The position numbers were made by a program, and so were the translations under genes. The notes under the pieces were generated by a model. The model worked only from the letters and a program-made list of their open reading frames with translations. It ran no database searches and was not told where the DNA came from. 64,000 nucleotides of DNA from CALODL01 sp942492115 (GTDB taxonomy: Bacteria > Planctomycetota > Phycisphaerae > UBA1845 > CAIVHJ01), in assembly GCA_942492115.1 (NCBI GenBank), contig CALODL010000024.1:62001-126000 (forward strand), read 5' to 3'. Shown here piece after piece: positions 36,858 to 45,903 of the stretch (its first letter is position 1; every line of letters begins with the position of its first letter).

Positions 36858-37814
36858 TCACTCGAAATTGAAACTAGCAATGGTGTCGTTGACGAATTGT
36901 GCGCACATCCCTGCCGGGTCTTTCTCAATCTTTGGTAGTAGGTCCTCTTTCTCTTCTTCAATTGTATCGTAGGCCAACACATTGACTCGGCACATCTTAG
37001 AGGGCGTCAGTGACGAGAAAGGCCATGATTGTCCAAAACGCAGTCGAAAGAGTCGTTGCATGAGTACGAGAACGGGAAGGCGATCACGCCAGTACTGCCG
37101 CGATGCGTTGCACTCCAGTACCTCGCACGCCGCAAACGCGAATTCTGCAAAGAAAAACAGGTTCGCGCTATTCGGTCCAGCTGCCACGTCAGCAAACGGG
37201 CAAGCATGCTCCAGCTGCCCTGCCGCAAATAGTAGATATCCTTCCGCTTCGTCCTCAAAGCGCGCGTACACTCGAGACGTTGACGTGAATACACCATGAA
37301 TCAGTGCTGATGCCTCGTATGGAACCGCAAACTTTTTGGATTCTCCAGCTCGCCTCTTTCGAAGCCTATGAAATAAGCACAACTGTAGGTCAGCGATCTT
37401 ATTACGAACATCAGGGCACACCGAGAGAGCCGTTGCCTTCTCCAGTGCAAGAAAGAAGCTCCGTGCAGTACCAATTCGTCCCGGGACAGATGCGAATCTT
37501 CGCCGACACTCGACGATTTCCGCTGTGTCGCGCATTTGAGCATCTTTAAAATCGTCCGGAGCGTCGTCGAGCACACGCACGACGTCAGGAATCGGCGATT
37601 CACCCTCGTACGTCACACGCATTGTGAACCGCCCTGGGGGCTGAACCACTTTTGCAGGCAACCGAATGCGCGTCGCCCCAATCATGGGCTGAGCAAACAA
37701 CTGGTTGTCGACTTCGACTCGTTGTATGCGGCCATGCACCACATTAAGAGCAAGGTCAATGACGGCCCGCCCTTCAGGCCAATCGACATTCACAGCCCAC
37801 TCTCGAGTGACCAT
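36858..37814 (-). CDS. Unknown cytoplasmic protein, third gene of the kinase-FGE operon
   Basis: A 318-residue protein whose ATG overlaps the previous stop (TGATG), so it is translationally coupled. Residues 1-80 are beta-rich and Ig-like in pattern (WAVNVDWPEGRAVIDLALNV, ATRIRLPAKVVQPPGRFTMR). The rest is helical with many Phe and Cys residues (NSANLFFFAEFAFAACEVLE; SRQYWRDRLPVLVLMQRLFR). No signal peptide, no known catalytic motif. I do not recognise it. Its fixed position behind the kinase and the 125-residue protein suggests an output or adaptor role. G+C in this gene is low (29 of 60 on line 36961). Confidence 0.72.
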   Translation of the reverse strand: MVTREWAVNVDWPEGRAVIDLALNVVHGRIQRVEVDNQLFAQPMIGATRIRLPAKVVQPPGRFTMRVTYEGESPIPDVVRVLDDAPDDFKDAQMRDTAEIVECRRRFASVPGRIGTARSFFLALEKATALSVCPDVRNKIADLQLCLFHRLRKRRAGESKKFAVPYEASALIHGVFTSTSRVYARFEDEAEGYLLFAAGQLEHACPFADVAAGPNSANLFFFAEFAFAACEVLECNASRQYWRDRLPVLVLMQRLFRLRFGQSWPFSSLTPSKMCRVNVLAYDTIEEEKEDLLPKIEKDPAGMCAQFVNDTIASFNFE

Positions 37815-38191
37815 CACTTGATCTCCGTAACCTGAACACGCAGCTTGGCAACCATGGTGACCGTGCCCGAACCGCCCTTCTTGGTTACGGTGATCTGCCA
37901 GTCCGAACCGCTTTTCTTCAAATCATGAGCAATTTCATGCAGTCCACCAGTCCCCACCCACCAATCGCTGTTCGTCTTGTCAACTGTTATGGCCTGTCCG
38001 TATTCTGCATTGACCAGACCTACGACATTATCAAATGCTCCGTCTGGATCAGCTGCCGTGATCACGCGAGTATCAATGATTTTTGACACACGCTCAGGCA
38101 CTTCGTTCGCAGCCTTCGTTGCGGCATCTTGCAAGTCCGCATCTCGCCCAGGATAGAAAATGATGACCGATCGACAATAGTATTTCTTCAT
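37814..38191 (-). CDS. Unknown small protein, second gene of the kinase-FGE operon
   Basis: A 125-residue protein with an ideal ribosome site (AAAGGAGG, 5 nt before the ATG). It begins MKKYYCRSVIIFYPGRDADL. The pattern of alternating strands and helices (RSVIIFYPG, DLQDAATKAANEVPERVSKI, IDTRVITAADPDG, DNVVGLVNAEYG, then a C-terminal beta stretch VTMVAKLRVQVTEIK) suggests a compact alpha/beta domain. No catalytic motif and no signal peptide. Not recognised. Coupled by overlap to the 318-residue protein. It lies 33 nt after the kinase stop. Confidence 0.75.
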   Translation of the reverse strand: MKKYYCRSVIIFYPGRDADLQDAATKAANEVPERVSKIIDTRVITAADPDGAFDNVVGLVNAEYGQAITVDKTNSDWWVGTGGLHEIAHDLKKSGSDWQITVTKKGGSGTVTMVAKLRVQVTEIK

Positions 38192-38224
38192 GGTTGCCTC
38201 CTTTGTGTACTACCGAGTCACAGC

Positions 38225-40372
38225 CTATGGTTGACAGCAATCGTGGCTCACGGCGCAACGAAATCCAGTAATCAAGGACTTTCCGCGGATCGACCGCGTA
38301 GCGCTGCGGCTCAAGTCTCGAATGCCGGGTACATCGACCCATGAGCCACCTTTGGCAATTACGCGAGGGCCCTGCATGTAAATGATACTCTCCGTCATCT
38401 CAAGCGCATTGCCGAACGTATGCAGGAGCTGCAGAGCTCCAGGTCGTGGGTCCTCGTTCACTTGCTTCATGTTGTTGACATACGCGGAGTAGCCTAATTC
38501 CCAATCGGCTGATTGCGCCTTAGCTATCGATTCGGCGGTCGCATCCTGCCAATCGTCAGGCTTACCCCTCCCCCATGGCAGCAAGCGGTTGTCGGGATGA
38601 CGAGAGGCGTATTCCCACTCGTGAGCGGTTGGCAACCGTTTGCCTGCCCAGCGCGCGTACGATTGTGCGTCTTCCCACGTGATGGCTACTATTGGCATTT
38701 GGGCCAGCTCGGGGTCAAAACCGAACCGACGCCAGTGCTCTGGAGTCGGGTGATTCGTCGCGTCGATGAATGCCTTGTAGTCCTCGTTCGACACCTCGTA
38801 TTTGTCGATCCAGTAGGACGCAAGGCGTACGACGCGGGGTTCCTCGATATTTTCGCCCCCCTTGCGCCCGACCATACTCTCTGACGCCAACACAAACACC
38901 ATGTTCGCGAAGAACTCTTCGTTGCGTGCGTCCAGGGCAACATGATATTCGGTGCTCACACCGGCCCGCGGCAAATACACATTCAGTTCAGCAAATCGAT
39001 CATTGCCGGTCGTGATGCTGATTCGATACTGCCCTGGCTTGAGCAAGTATTGATCAATGGGGGCCGCTCCAAGCGAGACAGGCGGACCTAGGTCCAGGGT
39101 GGTCAGATCGAAGCGCTGAGCAAGGACTTGAGTATTCGTTGGCTCCGAGGTGATGGACAGCGAACATAGGGCATCCCTGCGCTTGTTGGCTGCATCATGA
39201 ATAAACCATCCAACGATGGTGATCAGCAGGACTATCGAAGCTGCCATTACCTTCAGGTGATTCTGCCGCAACCACTCAACAAGCCGTCTCGCCACGCCTG
39301 GAGGCTGAGCGAGAATCGGTCTACCAGCGGCGAAGCATCGCAGATCCGCCGAAAGATGGCCTGCCGTCTGATACCGGCGCTGCTTCTGTTTCTCGAGAGC
39401 CTTGTGACATATAGTCTCCAGGTCTTTGAGCGCCTTCGGAACCACCGCTCGGAGACGGCGTGGATGTTTGGCAAGTATTTCGTTCAGAATATGGGCATTA
39501 GATCGCCCTTTGAACGGCGGTTGGAAAGTGATCCCCTCATACAGGGTTACACCGAGGGAGAATATGTCGGACCGATGGTCGATCTCGGTTGTCTCGGCGC
39601 GGGCCTGTTCCGGGCTCATGTACTTCGGTGTACCGGCAAGGGTTCCGGGGTGCGTGATATTGTTATCTCGCAAGTTCTTGGCAAGCCCAAAATCGGTCAG
39701 GTGCGGCTCCCCGTCTATATCCACCAGGATATTAGCCGGCTTAACATCGCGATGAACGATCTTGTGCTGATGGGCGTGTTCGAGCGCATCGGCTACCTTG
39801 GCCAATAGCGTCGCGAAGGTGCGATGCCATTTGCGGATGTCACTGCTCGTGGCAGTCTTGTCGTGACAGGTCCCTCTTGCCTCGACGATACGCTCGGCGA
39901 GCGTGATGCTTTCTACAAAGGCCATGGCGATGTAGTACACGCCCTCGTGTTCACCGAAACGGTAGATGGGCACGATATTCGGATGATCCAGCCTGGCAAT
40001 CGCTTTGGCTTCATTGCGAAAACGTGCTTGTGCCCACTCGGACGCGGCATGTGGCGGCAGTATCTTCACGGCCACAAGCCGGTCAAGGACGGTCTCGCGA
40101 GCCAGGTATACGACTCCCATACCGCCCTTGCCCAGCTCGCGAACGATCTCAAAATCCCTTAGCTCCTCCCTCCATACAGGCATTGCAGTGACCGTCTCTG
40201 TCACAACTGGAGGTGTCATGCCGCCAACTTCATCGTAGAACTCTAGCAGCGTCTTAACCTCGGCAAGCAACTCTGAATCTTGGCAGTGTTGTTCCAGGTA
40301 CCTGTCCCGCTCTTCCGCAGAAAGCTCCACGACACTCATGAAGAGGGTATGTGCGTCCTTATGGTTCGTCAT
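38225..40372 (-). CDS. Ser/Thr protein kinase with extracytoplasmic FGE/sulfatase-modifying-like domain
   Basis: A 715-residue protein; I use the ATG at 40372 (MTNHKDAHTLFMSVVELSAE, the usual planctomycete kinase leader) over a GTG 39 nt earlier. The kinase (about 60-330) has LGKGGMGVVYLA, AVKILPPHA, HRDVKPANIL, DFGLAKNL and GTPKYMSPEQA. One helix (VMAASIVLLITIVGWFIHDA) crosses the membrane. Outside, after a beta domain, residues about 480-715 form an FGE-like domain: YWIDKYEVSNEDYKAFID, ITWEDAQSYARWAGKRLPTA, then HEWEYA, GNALEM, KGGSW and TGFRCA. The active-site Cys pair of true formylglycine-generating enzymes is not seen (SRSATRSIRG in that place), so it is more likely a binding or sensing module. 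Two unknown genes follow. Confidence 0.9.
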   Translation of the reverse strand: MTNHKDAHTLFMSVVELSAEERDRYLEQHCQDSELLAEVKTLLEFYDEVGGMTPPVVTETVTAMPVWREELRDFEIVRELGKGGMGVVYLARETVLDRLVAVKILPPHAASEWAQARFRNEAKAIARLDHPNIVPIYRFGEHEGVYYIAMAFVESITLAERIVEARGTCHDKTATSSDIRKWHRTFATLLAKVADALEHAHQHKIVHRDVKPANILVDIDGEPHLTDFGLAKNLRDNNITHPGTLAGTPKYMSPEQARAETTEIDHRSDIFSLGVTLYEGITFQPPFKGRSNAHILNEILAKHPRRLRAVVPKALKDLETICHKALEKQKQRRYQTAGHLSADLRCFAAGRPILAQPPGVARRLVEWLRQNHLKVMAASIVLLITIVGWFIHDAANKRRDALCSLSITSEPTNTQVLAQRFDLTTLDLGPPVSLGAAPIDQYLLKPGQYRISITTGNDRFAELNVYLPRAGVSTEYHVALDARNEEFFANMVFVLASESMVGRKGGENIEEPRVVRLASYWIDKYEVSNEDYKAFIDATNHPTPEHWRRFGFDPELAQMPIVAITWEDAQSYARWAGKRLPTAHEWEYASRHPDNRLLPWGRGKPDDWQDATAESIAKAQSADWELGYSAYVNNMKQVNEDPRPGALQLLHTFGNALEMTESIIYMQGPRVIAKGGSWVDVPGIRDLSRSATRSIRGKSLITGFRCAVSHDCCQP

Positions 40373-40822
40373 GATGTCCACATAAGAGCTGTCACTTAAG
40401 CTCAAGCCCACCTGTCCTAAACTGCGGGGGACGGTACTAATCAGCTTTGCTCTTCACGCAAGACGATCTTATCGCATGATGGAGCCCATCCCACTTACGC
40501 CGAGCTTCGCAGCAGCATGCCGAAGAGCGAAAGACCTCACGAAATACTCCCTGGACGTGATCGGTTCGGTTGTTCATGGTGTCGAAACAAGGATGGCGGC
40601 GGCGCCCACAGATGGGCTCGGAGACGGTAGCCCGTATCACAGTCACACCAGGCCTGGATCTATGCCCATCCGATTATGGTATGCCACCATGAATCGATGA
40701 ACAACTGTACCACTACTGGATTGAACGCCCACGCAACCGCCAGAAACCACGGCACATACCACATAGCGACTAGATCTAAATGTCGCCAGGATCCAGGCCC
40801 GTGGTGTGCGACTGGATGACCG
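40373..40822. other. Gap between the S9 peptidase and kinase-FGE genes
   Basis: About 450 bp on the same strand as both neighbours, large enough for a separate promoter for the kinase operon. A minus-strand frame ending at 40660 contains a hydrophobic stretch (MWYVPWFLAVAWAFNP) and could be a 34-residue membrane peptide from 40764. The evidence is too thin to call it. Confidence 0.45.
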
Positions 40823-42772
40823 TCATGGGGCTGAGGAAAGAGGAGCAGGCCTACTCGTAGGGCTATCATTCGGACCCAAGTGCTTATCGAACAGTTCTAG
40901 CATTGCCCTTCGGGTCTTGAGGTAGGTGTCATGATTCCGAATCGAATGCGCCTCCTCATCGAGGCGCATATATTGAACATCGACTCCCGCAGCCAACGCT
41001 TCCTGCACGAACAGGTCCGTCTGCGCCACTGGGATTTGCCTATCTCTGGCACCGTGTGTAATCAGTATGGGGACTTTGAGCGACTTGATGTGTGTGCGTG
41101 GCGACCACTTAGTCAGCAGTTCAATATCGGATTTCATCCCATACTCGTATTGCTTGTATGTCAACTCCGGTTGTTCTCTTGATGCAATATATGCGTTCAG
41201 GTCAGTAATCGGACTACCAGCGTACACGGCTGCAAACAGCCCAGGAGCTCTCGACGCGACAAGCAGCCCTGCGTATCCTCCGTAACTCTGGCCACAGAGC
41301 GCGATCTTACCGCGCTTAGCGAGCCCGCTCTTAATGAGCCACTCTGCTGCCTCGACGATATCAAGCATCGGCGCTTCCCTCCCCTCACCATTGTCCGCGT
41401 CCATGAACAAATCACCATACCCGCTGCTACCACGGTAGTTCATTGCTACAACGCCATAGCCCGCTGCGATGAATGCCAGAATGTCGCGATCAAACGACGG
41501 CAGGTGCTGAGAGAAAGGACCGCCATGCAAGTAGAGTACAAATGGTAACGGTGACTTCGCATTCGCCCGCCTGCACGCCGGCAAGTACACATATGTGGGT
41601 ATGGCAGCCCCACCTGACGGATACATCGTAGACAGAACTATACCCGGTACCTTCGGACTCTCCACGGAAGCTCTTCGTTCAGGAGTTCCTTTTGATTGGC
41701 CCAAGTCCCAGACGTAGACAGAAATGGGACTATCCCACGTACTAAATGCAAATCCGACCTTGTTGTTTCGAATGACAGGCTTGCCATGTACCGCTCCAAG
41801 AGGAAGAATCGGTTCGCCAATTACGCGGCCAGACTTGGCATTCCACGCCTTGATCCCATGCCCGCCCCTCTTGTTAATTACACCAACGATCGTGTTTGAA
41901 GACGAATCATAACGGCTACGAGCACCATATCTCCGATCCAGACCAAGAAGGCCCTTGGTTATCCACTTCGCCTTGCCGGAATCTCTAGCTCTTCTAACGA
42001 ACCCGTCGCTTCCGATCGTCTGCTTGCTTCGCGTTTCAAAAATGATGTGTGTATCATCGCTTGAGTAACCCAGGGCGTAATAGGGGCCTGCCTTCGACTT
42101 GCGTGGTAGTTGGCGCACAACTCCAGACGACAGTTCGATTTCGACTATCCTGGCCTGACTGGATTCTTCAACTAGCAAAACATCCCCTTTGTGGCTGAAG
42201 CATCTAGGCACCGCGACTGAGCTCACCACGGGAGAGTAAACTACTTGGCCAAGGTTCTTATCCAATTCCCATAGGGAGGCTCGCCCACGCTCGTCAACAT
42301 ACGCCAACCGATGGCCCGCTTGATCCCATATGACCTGATCACCTTTCAGTGGCACAGGAGCAACACAAGCTTCTAGAATATTGCAAACAAACCATTGCCC
42401 GGAGTGGTCTCTTATTGCCACACGCGTTTGGCATGGAGAGACTTCTGACTGAACATATCCGTCTGGAAAATGAGTCAACTGTGTTTCTTTCTGGCCGGGA
42501 GCGATTGACCACAGATTAAAAGCATCACCCTCTCTTCGGGAAACCAGTCCTAACCCTCCTGACAACTCAAGCATCTGAAACTCGTTTGGCCTAATCGAGA
42601 ACACGGATTTCCCGTACTCTAGGCAGCACGGTTTCGCGCTTCTACGAATCGACACACTGTTGATGCTGTCTTGGTAGTACATCCGCCAAGGGGCCATCGC
42701 CTCATGCAGCGTAATCACTGCGGGATCAGTTGAATACGACAATGTAGCTACGATCGCCATGACGGAGAACAT
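40823..42772 (-). CDS. Exported S9-family (prolyl-oligopeptidase-like) serine peptidase
   Basis: A 649-residue protein with an N-terminal signal-like segment (MFSVMAIVATLSYS) and CAGGAG before the ATG. Residues about 50-370 are a beta-propeller. The C-terminal alpha/beta hydrolase domain has YLHGGPFSQ, GVVAMNYRGSSGYG, the nucleophile elbow GQSYGG near residue 496, Asp in HGARDRQIP near 576 and His in DEEAHSIR near 609. The triad is complete. The family cuts short peptides after Pro, Ala or other residues. It starts 6 nt after the acidic secreted protein, as third gene of the CHAT operon. Confidence 0.92.
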   Translation of the reverse strand: MFSVMAIVATLSYSTDPAVITLHEAMAPWRMYYQDSINSVSIRRSAKPCCLEYGKSVFSIRPNEFQMLELSGGLGLVSRREGDAFNLWSIAPGQKETQLTHFPDGYVQSEVSPCQTRVAIRDHSGQWFVCNILEACVAPVPLKGDQVIWDQAGHRLAYVDERGRASLWELDKNLGQVVYSPVVSSVAVPRCFSHKGDVLLVEESSQARIVEIELSSGVVRQLPRKSKAGPYYALGYSSDDTHIIFETRSKQTIGSDGFVRRARDSGKAKWITKGLLGLDRRYGARSRYDSSSNTIVGVINKRGGHGIKAWNAKSGRVIGEPILPLGAVHGKPVIRNNKVGFAFSTWDSPISVYVWDLGQSKGTPERRASVESPKVPGIVLSTMYPSGGAAIPTYVYLPACRRANAKSPLPFVLYLHGGPFSQHLPSFDRDILAFIAAGYGVVAMNYRGSSGYGDLFMDADNGEGREAPMLDIVEAAEWLIKSGLAKRGKIALCGQSYGGYAGLLVASRAPGLFAAVYAGSPITDLNAYIASREQPELTYKQYEYGMKSDIELLTKWSPRTHIKSLKVPILITHGARDRQIPVAQTDLFVQEALAAGVDVQYMRLDEEAHSIRNHDTYLKTRRAMLELFDKHLGPNDSPTSRPAPLSSAP

Positions 42773-42778
42773 GGTGGC

Positions 42779-43285
42779 TCACTCCTGCCCTTCTTGGCGA
42801 CGTTGATCAAAGTGTGACCGCTCTCTCACTCTTGGGTAGGTATCAAATATAACCTGAAACAATTCATCAATGTCAATCTCTCCACGAATTGTGCTCAATT
42901 CTGCCGCAGGATCTCTGCACAGGTCGTTATCTCCAAGTTGCAGATCACAAGGATCTAGCACCTCGTCCGGAAGAGAGGGATCGCCCGGGTTCGTATCCCT
43001 CGGCGGAATAGGTGCTTCAATATCATCGTCTGGGTCGTCCGGATCTTCCTCCTCCCAAGGAGGGTCAACTATGTCGAGACACTCAAACCAGAACCAATCG
43101 GGGCAGTCAAAATTCCAACAGAACCACATGCAGTCCACAGGCAGGCCCTGACGTTGTCTCTCATCATGAACTCTCTCTCCGGCATCAATTCCCTCTGGCC
43201 CTGATGTGATTGGATGAGACTCAGAGAGCTTTGCGCTGCCTGTTGCAGCGAACGCTAACAAGACTAGTAACATTGGATTCATCAT
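42779..43285 (-). CDS. Small secreted acidic Cys/Trp-rich protein
   Basis: A 168-residue protein. The ATG at 43285 overlaps the CHAT stop codon (ATGA) and begins a signal peptide (MMNPMLLVLLAFAATGSA). A longer frame upstream lies inside the CHAT gene and is rejected. The middle has a dense aromatic Cys motif (CMWFCWNFDCPDWFWFEC), then a strongly acidic, Pro-rich stretch (PPWEEEDPDDPDDDIEAPIP). The C-terminus has ELSTIRGEIDIDELFQVIFD. I do not recognise it. Placed between two exported proteases, it might be an inhibitor, chaperone or substrate of one of them; that is inference only. Confidence 0.75.
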   Translation of the reverse strand: MMNPMLLVLLAFAATGSAKLSESHPITSGPEGIDAGERVHDERQRQGLPVDCMWFCWNFDCPDWFWFECLDIVDPPWEEEDPDDPDDDIEAPIPPRDTNPGDPSLPDEVLDPCDLQLGDNDLCRDPAAELSTIRGEIDIDELFQVIFDTYPRVRERSHFDQRRQEGQE

Positions 43286-45903
43286 AATCGCTCCTGATTT
43301 CGACCGATGAACACGAAATTTCCCCAATACTTTGGGTGTTGAAATGGCCGTTTCTGCGGCCCCACTGCGCGTATTCTTCGCTCTAGAAGCCGCGTGGCCT
43401 CCAGCTGGGAACCTTGAGCTCGACACCACTCCACAAGCTGCTTCAAGGTCATGGACTGCAAGTATATCTTGGCGCGCTGCAAAGCCCTGACAGGATCAAC
43501 AACAGCCACGTTCTTATAGAACTGTTCCATAAGTACGGCGGTGGCGGCATCATCTGCATCCCATAGACTTGCCACAACGGCCTGAGCGCCTGCCTTGTAA
43601 CACGCGTGAGCCATCCCCAACAGTCCTTCACGAGATCGGTAACGCCCAAGGCCTGTTCTGCAACCGCTCAAAACAACGACATCTGCACACATATCACTCT
43701 CCGACAACTCCTCCTGAGTCAGGCCGCCATCCTCAGGTGCACTCTTCAGGCTAATATATGAATTGGCAGGGAACATGTCGTCGACAATTGCATGACTTGC
43801 AAAATGGACAAACTGATACTGTGCAAGCTCACCAGTTCTGCTAAGGCTCAAGAACGCTGCCTTTGTTGCCGCTGCACCGACGAGTGCGCGCGATTCAGGT
43901 ATCATGGAGGATATGGAACTCGCTTCATTGGGGGCAAATTGCAGGATGGATGACTCGACATTGCCCGAGGCCCCGGCAAACCCCATCGCGAGAACACCAC
44001 GACTTGGTTTGCAACTTCGGGATGACTCGCACAACAGGAAACGTGCGCTTGGCGCATATTGCACCGCAAACATGTCGCCCAGCGTAGTCCAGCCATCCAC
44101 CGGAAGTGTCTCAACGCTCACACCCTCCATTAGTGAGCCTGTAGGAACAACGATGACTCGCTCAATCCCAGCCAGCAAGGGCATTAGTGGCGCGAATCGC
44201 TGAGCGTAGAGCTCTCGTCCTATTTCTCGCCACTTGCCAAGGTCGTGCCCGCTTATGACCTCATCTAAGTACGTGATGGGTAGACGAGCATCAGTTTCTG
44301 TCCATTCGGAGCTTGGTGCTAATCGCCGCCATTGAACTGCACCTTCGTGGCGCACGACAATGCCCAGATGATCCGCTCGAGGCCGACCATCCCAGGTTCG
44401 ATCGCGATCGTACCACGTCACCAGAGCCGTTCTTTGATCTAGTAGCCGACTCCGGATATCAGATAGTAAGCTTCTCTCGTTCGCTTCTGATACGCTCCGC
44501 TGGTCTGACATTAGGAAAGTCGACAAGCGTCCATTACCTTGATCTAGTCTAGCGAAGGCGGCGTCATAGAAGCCGCGCTCATATTTTATATACGCGCTTA
44601 GCGTGAACGGATTCCATTCGCGGTACGATGCCAAGTAGACTTGCGGGTATTTGCCGTGATTCACTTGATGCTCAAACATCTTAACTGATTCATCTAATAG
44701 CTTATCCGCCTTCTTGATTTCGCCTAACTCCCATAACTGTCGAGCCAAGAATGCCAACACCACACCACGACCTGAGATCTCTTCCCGGCTTCGACGGAGA
44801 TCAGTTTCTAGGATCTGCATTGCTTCCACACGACGCCCTTGCCGAAAACAGACAGTTGCGAGAACAGCACGCGCCATGAAGTACTGCGTATTCAAAGGGT
44901 ATTTCTTTAGCAACGCAATTGCTTGCCGAGCGCGATGCTCTGAAGACGACAAGGCGTTGCGACGAAGCGCAATTCTGGCGGCGCCGACTAGTGCTCTTGC
45001 CTTTGACTGAGAAGGGGATAATGCCCCGAAGGGAGATTCATATGACTTAAGGAAGTATTCAAGAGCCTCATTGTCTCGATTAAGTTCCATATAATAGTAG
45101 CCCAGCCGTGTACAGACGCTGTCATAGCGAGGCAAGGAATGTTCAATCGTCAGGCTCTCTGCGCGCAGCAAGAGGCTTTCGACATCAACCCATCGCTCAT
45201 CCGCCCTGTAACACATTGACAACCCAACCAAAGCTTGGGCTACGTACGTGGGTGAACAACCATCGATTGAATCCGCCGCAGCTAACGCTCGCTCGTAATA
45301 TTGAGCCGCCACGGATGCTTCACCAATTTCGTAGTGGGAAAATGCCAATCTCGCGTAGATGGGACTCCGTGCACATTCTCCCAATCCGAGCAACACAGCC
45401 TGTTCGAGAACGGATTGCAACGCAGAAATCGCGTCTCGGTGCCCCTTGCATTCAACTAGGGCTGCTGTGAGCTCCAGACTGCACGCGATACTCCAAGCAC
45501 TGCTTTCACCGAAGGCTTCATCCAACTGCTTTGCAATGCGATCCAAAGCAGCGACTTGGTCGCACCCTCCCTCCAGATGTTGTACCGCACACCAGTCCTT
45601 CAGAGCAGCCGTTATTGCATTCTTCCGAGATGTTGTTCGAGTCGCTGCTCGACCGATACACTCAAGTTCGCATCGCAGAACTCGCGTATCTGGATGATCG
45701 CTCCCTTTATCCAGCTCAGCGTGTTGCAACAATCGGGAAACATGGTTCATCGCGAGCAGGAGCTCTCCATTGGCTACCCGATGACGCACTCGATGAAGGT
45801 CGACTTGGATACCTGAATGAGATGAAAATGGCGGCGCTGCGAGCAAACATTGCTGCACGATGAGTAGGGATATGTTGCCGTAGATGAGATGACCTAACCT
45901 CAT
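43282..45903 (-). CDS. Exported TPR-CHAT caspase-like protease
   Basis: An 873-residue protein. The ATG at 45903 follows a TGGAG site and begins a signal peptide (LIYGNISLLIVQQCLLAAPP); the earlier TTG at 45930 is less likely. Residues about 60-480 are helical TPR-like repeats (YARLAFSHYEIGEASVAAQY; GLSMCYRADERWVDVESLLL). The C-terminal CHAT domain (about 600-860) has FVHFASHAIVDD with the catalytic His, VVLSGCRTGLG with the catalytic Cys, EGLLGMAHACYKAGAQAVVA and SLWDADD. CHAT proteins are clan CD cysteine proteases related to caspases. Lower G+C than its neighbours (27 of 60 on line 45061). First gene of a tightly coupled three-gene operon. Confidence 0.9.
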   Translation of the reverse strand: MRLGHLIYGNISLLIVQQCLLAAPPFSSHSGIQVDLHRVRHRVANGELLLAMNHVSRLLQHAELDKGSDHPDTRVLRCELECIGRAATRTTSRKNAITAALKDWCAVQHLEGGCDQVAALDRIAKQLDEAFGESSAWSIACSLELTAALVECKGHRDAISALQSVLEQAVLLGLGECARSPIYARLAFSHYEIGEASVAAQYYERALAAADSIDGCSPTYVAQALVGLSMCYRADERWVDVESLLLRAESLTIEHSLPRYDSVCTRLGYYYMELNRDNEALEYFLKSYESPFGALSPSQSKARALVGAARIALRRNALSSSEHRARQAIALLKKYPLNTQYFMARAVLATVCFRQGRRVEAMQILETDLRRSREEISGRGVVLAFLARQLWELGEIKKADKLLDESVKMFEHQVNHGKYPQVYLASYREWNPFTLSAYIKYERGFYDAAFARLDQGNGRLSTFLMSDQRSVSEANERSLLSDIRSRLLDQRTALVTWYDRDRTWDGRPRADHLGIVVRHEGAVQWRRLAPSSEWTETDARLPITYLDEVISGHDLGKWREIGRELYAQRFAPLMPLLAGIERVIVVPTGSLMEGVSVETLPVDGWTTLGDMFAVQYAPSARFLLCESSRSCKPSRGVLAMGFAGASGNVESSILQFAPNEASSISSMIPESRALVGAAATKAAFLSLSRTGELAQYQFVHFASHAIVDDMFPANSYISLKSAPEDGGLTQEELSESDMCADVVVLSGCRTGLGRYRSREGLLGMAHACYKAGAQAVVASLWDADDAATAVLMEQFYKNVAVVDPVRALQRAKIYLQSMTLKQLVEWCRAQGSQLEATRLLERRIRAVGPQKRPFQHPKYWGNFVFIGRNQERL

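Noticed and set aside
43286..43429. N-terminal extension of the acidic protein's frame
   Set aside because: It lies within the CHAT gene, and the ATG at 43285 has a signal peptide and stop-start overlap.
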